This document shows positions 55,952 through 64,000 of a stretch of DNA of 64,000 nt, one piece after another. This DNA comes from Miscanthus floridulus (lineage: Eukaryota; Streptophyta; Magnoliopsida; Poales; Poaceae). The notes under the pieces are model-generated. The model saw only the letters and a program-made list of their open reading frames with translations. It made no database searches and was not told the DNA's origin. The stretch's first letter is position 1, and each line of letters begins with the position of its first letter. The translations under genes and the position numbers were made by a program. The DNA lies in contig NC_089591.1 of the NCBI RefSeq assembly GCF_019320115.1, positions 56,048,078-56,112,077 on the forward strand, given 5' to 3'.

Positions 55952-55959
55952 CTTTATAG
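55952..55959 (-). promoter_or_regulatory. TATA box of the MIR156 gene
   Basis: The minus strand reads CCCCGCTATAAAGCGGAACC, about 250 bases upstream of the mature miRNA. Transcription would start near 55925 and run leftward through a GC-rich leader to the hairpin. Confidence 0.7.
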
Positions 55960-56830
55960 CGGGGAGGTGGGCCCGCGCGCGCACCAGCGCAGGCTGGACG
56001 CTCCAGCTGATCCGATCCATAGAGGTCGAGCGGAGGCTTTAGGGTTCGCGCGCGCGCTGCTATCCATCCATCGGGCCTGGCCGCCTGGTGCGCGTGGTGT
56101 GGTGGATGCTTTATCTGCATGCTCGACGAACGCGGGCGGCGGCTGCCGTGCCCGTGACCGTGACCATGAACCTTGCCCATGAGAGATGGGAGCTTTTGGC
56201 AACGGTGAGTGGAGTGAGGACTGAGGAGCTAGGCAGCTGCATCGCTCGATCGCCCGGACGGCCGGCCTCGCTGGTTAGGTAGCTAGCAGGCTGGCGGCTG
56301 CCGGCCGGTTACATACCCTCGCTGTGTCCTGCGAGGTGGGGTTGCTCGTGCTCCAGGAGATAAGGGTATTAAAATGGAGGGCCAGTGAGCACATGTCCTT
56401 GCCTGTGAACTTCCTAGCTTTTCCAATTTTCCACTGCGAGCTCATCAGATCAGAAAGAAAAAGAAAAAAACACGAGATCACGCCCGCCCACATTACAGTG
56501 GAGCTGTGGTACGTGGCCGCTTCTAGTCCGGACAGTTAAAAGGCGATCCAGCTAGCGTACTGATTCACTTTGAAACTGATCGGTAAAACCTTTCGAGCCA
56601 TTCGGCGCTGTTACCTTCAACTTATTAGCTTGTCTTATCCGTTATCATATAATATTTTTTTCAAAATAAATCAACGAAAAGTATTTTTTAGTCCAACTTT
56701 TCAGCGAAACATGACCGAAATTGACGGGTAAAAGGCAGGAGTCTCCAGCTTTCTTGCCAAGTGCAAGTGCAAGTAGCCTACTACGGTACTGTACGTACAA
56801 GAGCATGTTGAGCTATAGAGGAGTGCCGCA
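55960..56830 (-). promoter_or_regulatory. MIR156 upstream region
   Basis: GC-rich to about 56310, then AT-rich. It contains several GGCCG and CATGCA words and no supported gene. Small ORFs here are incidental to base composition. The MITE pair at 56835-57509 bounds it on the far side. Confidence 0.45.
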
Positions 56831-56834
56831 ATGA

Positions 56835-57175
56835 GGCCTTGTTTAATTCCTCCCCAAAAGTTTATTTCATATCCTATCGAATGTTTGGACACATGCATAG
56901 AGTATTAAATATAGACTACAAAATAACTAATTATATAGTTTGCGACTAATTTGCGAGACGAATCTTTTAAGCCTAATTAGTCCATGATTTAACAACATGG
57001 TGCTATAGTACACACGTGTGCTAATGATGAATTAATTATGCTTAATAAATTTGTCTCGTGAATTATTGATAGATTCTATAATTTATTTTTTTATTAGTAT
57101 CAAACACCCACATGATTTTTTTTGTTAGTATCAAACACACACTCGACGTGACACTAAAACTTTAGGACCTATATT
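56835..57175. mobile_element. Truncated grass MITE (GGCCTTGTTTA family)
   Basis: Starts GGCCTTGTTTAATTCC and carries the internal words TTTGGACACATGCATAGAG, TATTAAATATAGAC and GAGACGAATCTTTTAAGCC, common to an abundant grass MITE. The expected right TIR is replaced by other repeat sequence. Confidence 0.6.
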
Positions 57176-57180
57176 TAGGA

Positions 57181-57509
57181 GGTGTTTGGTTGTCCTTCCT
57201 AAATTTTAGTCGTTGTCCCATCGAATGTTTGGACATATGCATGGAGTATTAAATATAGACTAATTACGAAACTAATTGTATAGTTTGCGACTAATTTGCG
57301 AGACGAATCTTTTAAGCCTAATTAGTCCATGATTTGACAATGTGGTGCTACAGTAACATGTGCTGATGACGGATTAATTAGGTTTAAAAAAACTGTCTCG
57401 TAGAATACTGACGAATTATGTAATTTATTTTTTATTAGTATTCGAATACCCCATGCAACATCCTCCCAACACACCTTCTAAATTTTAGTCACCAGATCCA
57501 AACGCCACC
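57181..57509. mobile_element. Second MITE of a related family
   Basis: GGTGTTTGGTTGTCC at the left and, in reverse complement, GGTGGCGTTTGGATCTGG at the right give weak TIRs, with AAATTTTAGTC on both arms. The interior shares ATGCATGGAGTATTAAATAT and GACGAATCTTTTAAGCC with the neighbour at 56835. Confidence 0.6.
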
Positions 57510-58950
57510 TTTTAAGTCACCTATGGCGTCAGTGGACTTGCGTTGCGGAAATCTGCACCGAGCGAGCGCTATGATACGACAGTACGCCAGGGTGCGCGCG
57601 CGGGCTGGGCGATCGGCGCCGGCACCGAGGCCGGTGAAGCAGCTGATCAGCGGCATGCCTCCCCCGTGGATTTCTTTTTCTGGGGCGTGCCTGCAACCGC
57701 TGCGAGTCCCAAAGCATGCATGTACCCTGGCCTGCTCCGCTGCGCGCCTTTGGCCTTTGCTAACCGTTGCGCTGAGACCAAGATATGCTACGGCCATAGG
57801 CCCGGTGCCCCCGCGGTACGAGCACACAATTTCGTACCGGTGGTCCACGGTACGGGTGCTACGAGCACAGTCGTTTGGAACGCAAAAGCATTATCATACG
57901 GGTGCTAGTGAGAGAATAACGATCTTTATAGAAATTGGCAAAAGCTTATGTACTTTTTTCCAAACTAGATAAATGTGCGTACGTTGAAACGAAAACACAT
58001 AATACCACAATAACATACGTATAAGCGTGTGTTATACTGTTATCTCAAATAGATACCGCAATCATAATGTTCCAATCAATATTACATAAGTCTCATGAAA
58101 GATAGATAGTTAAAATATAACTCTAAATTTGAATGTAAAACTAAAACATCAACTTCAATTGTCGCATCACTTCATGCTTACGATACGCGAAAGATAAGCT
58201 TGCACTTCTTTAGGAATCAAGTGCTACGGAAATATAATCATAACATATACACATCGACATCAGTATTTACCTTCATTTATCTGGTTTGATAAGTCTCTTA
58301 ATGGCATGCGACAACTGTGATTTTCATTAGGCTCCATGCAGGAAAGAGGTCTAAAAATACATGAAGATAGTTTAAAAAAAGTAAAATAGTCTTTTAGATA
58401 TAGAAATAACGATCTTCTAAAAATATGATCGTTCTTACAGTTGTAAACAATAAGCTTTGAAACCAAAGCAGCTATAAATTATTTCATGATAGCAAGTTAA
58501 ACAAAATGATGACATATTTTCTCAAACGATAAACAAAATGATGATATACCCTATTTTGCTAAATTAGAAATAATATTTTATGCATGAACCTATGCACTCA
58601 TATGTACATGTGATCAGTCTGAGAATTGTCCAATACTCATAAGTTTAATACTGTACCTCTACACATTTGAAACACGTAATTTCTGATTTCGGTTAGATTG
58701 AAAGAAAGTAGGTAAAAGTATAAATATGTGCGGTTATTACATTAAAATGGTCAAAAGACGAATAAAACATATATCGAGAACATTTTTTATCTTCAGTATA
58801 AACTCCATCTGTTTCTTAGGTTTAGGAGGGTTAGGGGCAGAGAATCGAACTTCCTTGTCTTCGAAACAAAGTAACTTTAGTACCTGAAAAAGTTGACAAA
58901 AAATTGAGGATCTAAACAACACCATAGATTTCAAACCTACCCATCCTCAA
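57510..58950. other. Unassigned sequence upstream of MIR156
   Basis: A GC-rich patch (57510-57870) with overlapping ORFs on both strands that carry no family motif, then AT-rich sequence to 58950 with nothing recognised. Confidence 0.4.
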
Positions 58951-58962
58951 CCATAGAAAAGC

Positions 58963-59590
58963 ATGGCTGAATCTTTTGTTTTACAGAGGTGGTTGCAACA
59001 GCCGAGGCAGATGAGTTATATTAACAACTACCAATTTGTGAGTGATTACAAGTTTGGATTAAAATCAATTTTAGCAGAGAAGACTTATTGCAGTCATTGG
59101 AGCCTTTCCCTAAGGGGAGGCCTCAACAACCAGTTTCCTATCGTGCTTCGATCATTAGGTGTTGTTTGTGGCCGCTGTCCCAACGGACCTATTAAGATGA
59201 CACAAGCGATCCCTATTTGCATATCATCAAGGCAACTCTATGAACTTGCAAGTAAATAGCATCAGGTGTTTAGGAAAAAAAGTTTCGTTCCACTTAGTTT
59301 TTTCATGCCCAATACCTATGTACGAGCAAATTTTGTGGGCAAAAGAAATGAAATGTGGTTTCCATGGCAGGATGAGGACTGAATTGACGATCATCAAGCA
59401 ATGCAAAAAGCTCAAAATTCCAACCAAAATGGATGGACTAAAACCAAACAAACTCACTGCAAATTATCCAAACAGCACGACATATGTTCCTGTTCAAACA
59501 AATGAGCTCACTCTGAACTATCCAAAATGCACTAAATCTAAAGCATTGCCATATTGCAGAGATAGAAAAAAAGAAAAGGAGCACATTTAG
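58963..59590 (+). other. Two overlapping ORFs of unknown nature
   Basis: A 98-codon ORF (58963-59259) starting MAESFVLQRWLQQPRQ and a 116-codon ORF in another frame (59240-59590). The second holds a short internal repeat (NKLTANYPN, then NELTLNYPKC). No known domain was seen. They may be a decayed gene fragment with one frameshift near 59250, or chance. I assign no function. Confidence 0.25.
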
Positions 59591-59599
59591 CTTCCAGTT

Positions 59600-61085
59600 G
59601 AGTAGTTGACCATGGTGTAATGAAAAATGTAATTATAAACATTATTGTCTCGATAACCGATCATGCAAAGAGAGACTATTCTAATTTCATAAAAATCCTC
59701 AGAAAATTGTCAACAACTAATAGGATGTTTATTAGAATGTCCACATAAAAAACAAAACACTGACAGGTCCATGAACGATGGATCGGCGGTGTGGTGTGTG
59801 AGCGGTCCACCATGGACCGAGTCCATGCTGAAGGGCATGGGTCCGTATTTCCTCTTTTATTCTTTTGAAGGAAAATGGCAAGAAAGTGTGGACATGTCAT
59901 CCTGATGTCATCAAGCTAACAAGCTAGGAAAAGCTCGTGCAAAGCAGAGCACGGAACAGAGCACGACCGGTGCTCAGCGACCATTTCCCAGCAATGAGAG
60001 CTTGCGGTTGCGCAGTGTGCCTAGCACGCGCGTGCGTGGAGAAGGAGCGCAGGGGTGCAGGGAAGCTCACCTGTGGCTTACCAAGGGCGGAGGAGCAAGG
60101 CCGGGTCTAGCTGTTCCCCAGAGCGAGCTCACACCTGGCAATGGCGGTGCGACATAGGAGTTCGCGGGCGTGATGCTTGTGCTACCCAGCTAGTAGTGGT
60201 GGGCTGGTGGTTCACGCTAAGGAGCTCGTCCGCTTGCCATGATCACCGATCTATTGCAGGCTCCGCGCACTATAGGTGGCGAGATCAACGATCTGTTGCA
60301 ACAGACATTGGAGTGGCGTCCTAATTTTCGCGTGCCTGACGTGTGTCAGCGGCGGTGGAGACCTGAGGCCATGGTGGCACAAAGCAACAGCGTCAGTGGG
60401 GAGGGCGTGGCGCCACGGAGACTTGAGCGGGGCAATTCGGCGATGGCTCCACTGGTTGTCGTCGTCCGTGTGCTTCTGCTAGGATTAGTCGTGGTCGTCT
60501 TCGCCCACGTGCTGCTGTTAGGATTTGGATTTGGGTGTTCCGTTTTACATAGCTGGAAGGAAAGACAGATGGGGATATAGGGTCCTGGTGACATACCTGG
60601 TGGGTGCTCATCGCTAGCTCAGCGTCGTGATAGGGTACGCCAACGTCAGTGGGCAGGGCGGCGAGGCGACGGGCGCTCCAGCGGCGACGGGGACAAGATG
60701 GGGCATCAGACGGGGCCGGTATGGGGCAAGACGTGGACAGGGCGCGATGGAACGATGGCGTTGATCGGCGGACGGCGTGTGCGTTGGCGAAGGTGGCGCG
60801 AGAGCCAGGCACGAGGAGGTGAGGACACGGTGTCGTGCGACTGCAGAGTGCTAGGGAGGTCGTGGTGCAGGTGATGGCGCGGTCGCGCATGATTGGCGGC
60901 GTGGGGTGATCGCGGAATTGATCACGATTGTTACGGAAATTGATTTTTGCCTTCCTAATTTGCTATGGCTGTTATGGGGATTGATCTGATCGCATGGAGC
61001 GAGGTGCGCGTTGTCTTCCTGATCTGATCGCATGAAGCGGCTTTGGTGTCGCACCTGTGGACGGAAGAGTTATGAATGTTTTAGT
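59600..61085. other. GC-rich unassigned block with a splice-boundary-like motif
   Basis: From about 59940 the composition turns GC-rich, with overlapping low-complexity ORFs on both strands (for example 60580-60239 region plus, 60890-60393 minus). None has a domain. The minus strand reads GAGCACCCACCAG|GTATGTCACC at about 60600-60590, matching the boundary inside the second CACTA, so this may be a relative of the same captured exon. Confidence 0.35.
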
Positions 61086-61120
61086 TATAGAGATGGATAA
61101 GACCACTTCTTTTAGATATT

Positions 61121-61415
61121 GGGCGTGTTCTTTTCTCTAGTCCTAAGATTAAAGACTAAAACAGAAACTAAAATGGTGTTTATTTTCAAGGACTAAAAGG
61201 GGCTAAAGGGGAGGAGAGAGACTACGAGGGAGGAGAGAGAGAGGGAGGGGTATGGGCCGTAAAGGGTTCATTAGTCCCAATTAGCAGCCCTCCTAAAGGA
61301 ACTACTATATTTTAGTCCCTAGTCCCTATTTTAGTCTCTGGTATTTGGTTCAAAGGGACTAATTGGGACTAAAAATTAGTCTTTAGTCCCTTCTCCTATG
61401 GAAAAGAACACGCCC
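61121..61415. mobile_element. MITE of 295 bp with GGGCGTGTTCTTTT ends
   Basis: GGGCGTGTTCTTTTC at the left equals the reverse complement of the right end (GAAAAGAACACGCCC), a 15-base perfect TIR. The interior is rich in TTTAGTCCC and GGGACTAA words arranged as inverted repeats. The target duplication is unclear. Confidence 0.8.
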
Positions 61416-61429
61416 ATAATTGGACATGT

Positions 61430-61900
61430 GTATCGTGTCAGAGTCCATTAGAGACATGTCGATGGGTCCTTGGTCGTTCCAAAGACTATATATTCAGTGG
61501 TTACAGCCTAGGGTCGGGTTTGCTTAGAATAACCCATCATTAAACTGTTTCGTCAATCATCGATTTGTGAAACCCCAACTTATGAGCTTAATCAATCTTC
61601 AATAATTTGAGATGTGTCTATCTTGTTTCTTGATTCGCCGACATAGCCATCATGGCGAGGTAAACCGGGGTAGCGGCACGGTTCATAATTTGAGTAGACG
61701 TGGTGCTTGCGAATTGTAAAGTCCGGATCTTTGTGATTGGAAGTTAGATTGTGGTGTCAAGTTTCGACCAAAAATCGAAAAGTTATCTTCAAATTGGCGA
61801 AGATCGGACGCCCTCTTTCCGACAGAAGGTGTGCATGTTTGCTTCAACTTGTAGCCACAGCGGTGCTAGATCGTATAGGCCCTTGATGATCTTAATTCAT
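61430..61900 (+). mobile_element. Possible LTR-retrotransposon LTR/leader fragment
   Basis: Contains words such as CATCATGGCGAGGTAAACC, GTGCTTGCGAATTGT and GTGGTGTCAAGTTTCGACC, which I associate with grass LTR retrotransposon leader regions. No ends, primer site or coding sequence were found, so the assignment is weak. Confidence 0.3.
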
Positions 61901-61956
61901 TTGAAAAAGGACGATAGCTTCTGTTCAATGAAACCAAATTTTATTGGAAGTTTCTA

Positions 61957-62090
61957 CTTCCTCCGTTCTAAATTGAATATTTTTTCTATATTCATTAGTT
62001 TCACTATTTACTATAATGTATATCTAAATATACAGCAAAATCTATATATACCTAAAAAGAACAAAATAATTTACAATTTGGATTGGGGAG
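61957..62090. mobile_element. Stowaway-like MITE, 134 bp
   Basis: TA|CTTCCTCCGTTCTAAATTG at the left and CAATTTGGATTGGGGAG|TA at the right are diverged Stowaway ends flanked by the TA dinucleotide. Confidence 0.6.
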
Positions 62091-62348
62091 TAACAAGTAA
62101 ATGTAACTAGTTTAATTTGGAGATTTCACATAGATTTTAGAAAGAAAGAATGCCACATAGAAATTGACAAAAGTTTCACTAGTTACATAATGTATATTTA
62201 AATGTGCAGCCAAAATCTATATATACCTAAAAAGATCAAACAATTTACAATTTGGATTGGGGAGTAACAAGTAAATGTAACTAGTTTAATTTTGGAGATT
62301 TCACATAGATTTTAGAAAGAAAGAATTCCACATAGAAATTGGCAAAAG
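61999..62348 (+). repeat. 175-bp tandem duplication
   Basis: Copy 1 (61999-62173) and copy 2 (62174-62348) share TAATGTATAT, CAATTTGGATTGGGGAGTAA, GGAGATTTCACATAGATTTT and AGAAAGAAAGAAT. The duplicated unit includes the right half of the Stowaway-like MITE, so duplication came after that insertion. Confidence 0.88.
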
Positions 62349-62781
62349 TTTTCACTTATTTACAAATGGAAAGTTCATTCAAGTAACACAAAACGTGTGC
62401 TACTTTGAATCAGAGAAATACTAGGTTTAAACTGGTGGTCCGGTATGAGAATAACGGGTTTGAGGCAAATCAAATGAAACCAGATCGAGTCGGTGATTTA
62501 ATATGTGTTTATTGCCAATGGGGCTTATGTTTGAGAAGATGGACCATATCTTACTTTCTAAAGTATGAGTTGCTTAGGGCAAAAATCATATTTTAATGGA
62601 CAGTTTCCTCAAAATATTTTATCCTTTCACATGTTTTCCTTCTCTATCATTTAACTATTTTCGTATCTTGCTTCCGGTATACACATAGTTTCTTATCTAA
62701 GAAACAATTTCCTCATCTTTCACCCCACATGTCAGCATGACCACATTTCCCATAGCACCTCTTGTCTCTAGTTCATTCTCC

Positions 62782-62825
<44 letters not shown>

Positions 62826-63410
62826 AAACAAGGAGGAGACCACAAAGGCCTCGAGTCCCTACCAACTCTATTCTCTTTTTCAAGTGACCACAAAAATTAA
62901 GCATAAAGTTTTCACCAGAATGATTCAGACAATACAAACCTTCCCGGAGCACTCCACAATTGGTTGGGTGCTTCGATTTGAAGCTTAGGAATACTAAACG
63001 AAATTGCAATTATATAGGACCAACAAAGTTGAACTTCCATTTGCACTAAAAGCTGAAATTATTGGTCTGCTAAGGTGAAGATAGAAATAATATGAAGCTA
63101 CATATGAGAAAACTGAGTATATAGTTGATTTTATTTTCAGTACCTGTATACCCAGAGTCAAGGTCTCAAACTTTAATTTCAAATTATACGAAGTGATGCC
63201 TCCGATCTTATTTGGATGTATGCTAGGACGCACCATATATGGTGTGTCGTGTGTGCATGTATAAAAAAAAAATCCTTGATCTATTATATAACAGCACGTT
63301 GCTTTGCATGATTTTATTTGGAGTTCGGCACAGGACATACGTATGATAGTTTTGTCATGGCTTCTAGAGTAGTGTGTGTAGTGTAAGAACAAGGCCGTCT
63401 GTGTATATTG
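62349..63410. other. Unassigned sequence with a (CT)n microsatellite
   Basis: No gene supported. A perfect CT run lies at 62784-62822. Other ORFs (62405-62596; minus 63392-62994) lack motifs. Confidence 0.45.
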
Positions 63411-63489
63411 GGTCGCCTGTTCGATCTTGCCAGAAGCTGCAGCGGCTCGGCTGGTTGCAGCAGCTAATTTGGCTACCGCACAAGCGACC
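63411..63489. mobile_element. Possible 79-bp TIR element
   Basis: GGTCGCCTGTTCG at the left and, in reverse complement, GGTCGCTTGTGCG at the right, with CAGC-rich hairpin sequence inside. No clear target duplication. Confidence 0.35.
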
Positions 63490-63736
63490 AGACGACTGAT
63501 TATGCAAGCATACTCGTTTTCAATCCGTGATGAAAATTGGGAAATAGATCATATGCCATGAATGGAGATGCATAAAACAATAACGGAATGAATCCGCGGG
63601 GAAATGGAAAAAAAAATCCATGTGAGCAGGCATCATGCTTGACCGCCGCGCGCCGAGAAAAAGGAAATGCTCGGAATCTCCTTTTGGGACACACCCAAAC
63701 CTTGTGGTGCGGGCCAGACAATATTATTCGTGTTTA

Positions 63737-63928
63737 GGTCAATTTTAATGGAGATTTCATAGAGTTTTATGGGCATTAAATACGCTAACATGACACAGTG
63801 TTAATAAAGAGAGATGATAAGAGCTTTATGGGACTAGAGAGAGTTTAATGAAGATAAAACTCTTCTGTATTGTTTTTAAAATATAAGTATGTTGAAAACT
63901 GTGACAAAAATTGACATTGAGACTAGCC
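63737..63928. mobile_element. Tourist-like MITE, 192 bp
   Basis: GGTCAATTTTAATGGAG and the reverse complement of the right end, GGCTAGTCTCAATGTC, are diverged TIRs. TTA at 63734-63736 and 63929-63931 is the target duplication. The interior words TTTCATAGAG and ATGGGCATTAAAT fit a common grass family. Confidence 0.7.
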
Positions 63929-63975
63929 TTACAGTACTATTTGATCATCAGGCAGGCAGCACGCAAAAACGGACT

Positions 63976-64000
63976 TATATATATATATATATATATATAT
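63976..64000. repeat. (TA)n microsatellite at the window edge
   Basis: Alternating T and A to the last base; it may continue beyond the window. Confidence 0.9.

Noticed and set aside
55481..56042. Plus-strand ORFs over the MIR156 hairpin
   Set aside because: GC-rich composition makes long frames on both strands; the miR156 hairpin and TATA box on the minus strand explain the region.
57523..57972. 149-codon ORF upstream of the MIR156 gene
   Set aside because: No family features and equally long frames on the opposite strand.
60239..60890. Overlapping ORFs of 113 and 165 codons
   Set aside because: No conserved motif on either strand; length is due to GC content.

Overview
This window is plant nuclear DNA from a grass, most likely a panicoid (sorghum, sugarcane, Miscanthus or maize relatives). 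The evidence is Tat-lineage Ty3/gypsy elements with paired RNase H domains and antisense ORFs, CACTA elements with CACTG-type subterminal palindromes, grass MITEs, and a monocot-style MIR156 hairpin. Species is not assignable by eye. About three quarters is transposable-element DNA. The only well-supported host gene is a microRNA156 locus.

Layout. (1) Positions 56-43852 are one CACTA (En/Spm) DNA transposon. It is bounded by CACTA...TAGTG ends, flanked by a 3-bp AAT target duplication, and inserted in a decayed minus-strand Ty1/copia element (1-55 plus 43856-46600). Two gypsy retrotransposons interrupt it: gypsy A (1620-16065, TSD CAAAT) splits the TNP2 transposase gene, and gypsy B (26510-40037, TSD GGGAC/GGAAC) splits the second, TNPA-like gene. 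Removing both leaves a CACTA of about 15.8 kb. (2) Between its two transposition genes the CACTA carries an unusual cassette (18.7-25.9 kb). It holds six tRNA-like modules, three direct and three inverted; internal CACTG palindrome clusters upstream of TATA boxes; a 0.5-kb tandem repeat; and two accessory genes. One accessory gene has a dsRNA-binding-like C-terminus. The other encodes an RNase H1-type hybrid-binding domain followed by a C-terminal membrane segment. (3) Positions 48554-52030 are a second, non-autonomous CACTA (TSD GTA) that has captured a tryptophan-rich segment resembling the AGO-hook tail of NRPE1, the largest subunit of RNA polymerase V. (4) Positions 54.7-56.3 kb hold MIR156 on the minus strand with its own TATA box, flanked by MITEs. 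(5) The rest, to 64 kb, is MITEs, microsatellites, possible retrotransposon relics and unassigned sequence.

History. The order is copia, then CACTA, then gypsy B (LTRs about 35 differences in 405 bp by hand count), then gypsy A (about 48 in 1495 bp). Gypsy A keeps one gag-pol frame broken only by eight nonsense codons. Its integrase is missing, and in that place lies a rearranged fragment of a cytosolic ribosomal protein L8 (uL2) gene.

Limits. All domain calls are by eye from family motifs, with no database search. Splice sites are inferred from GT/AG context. Counts of differences are manual.
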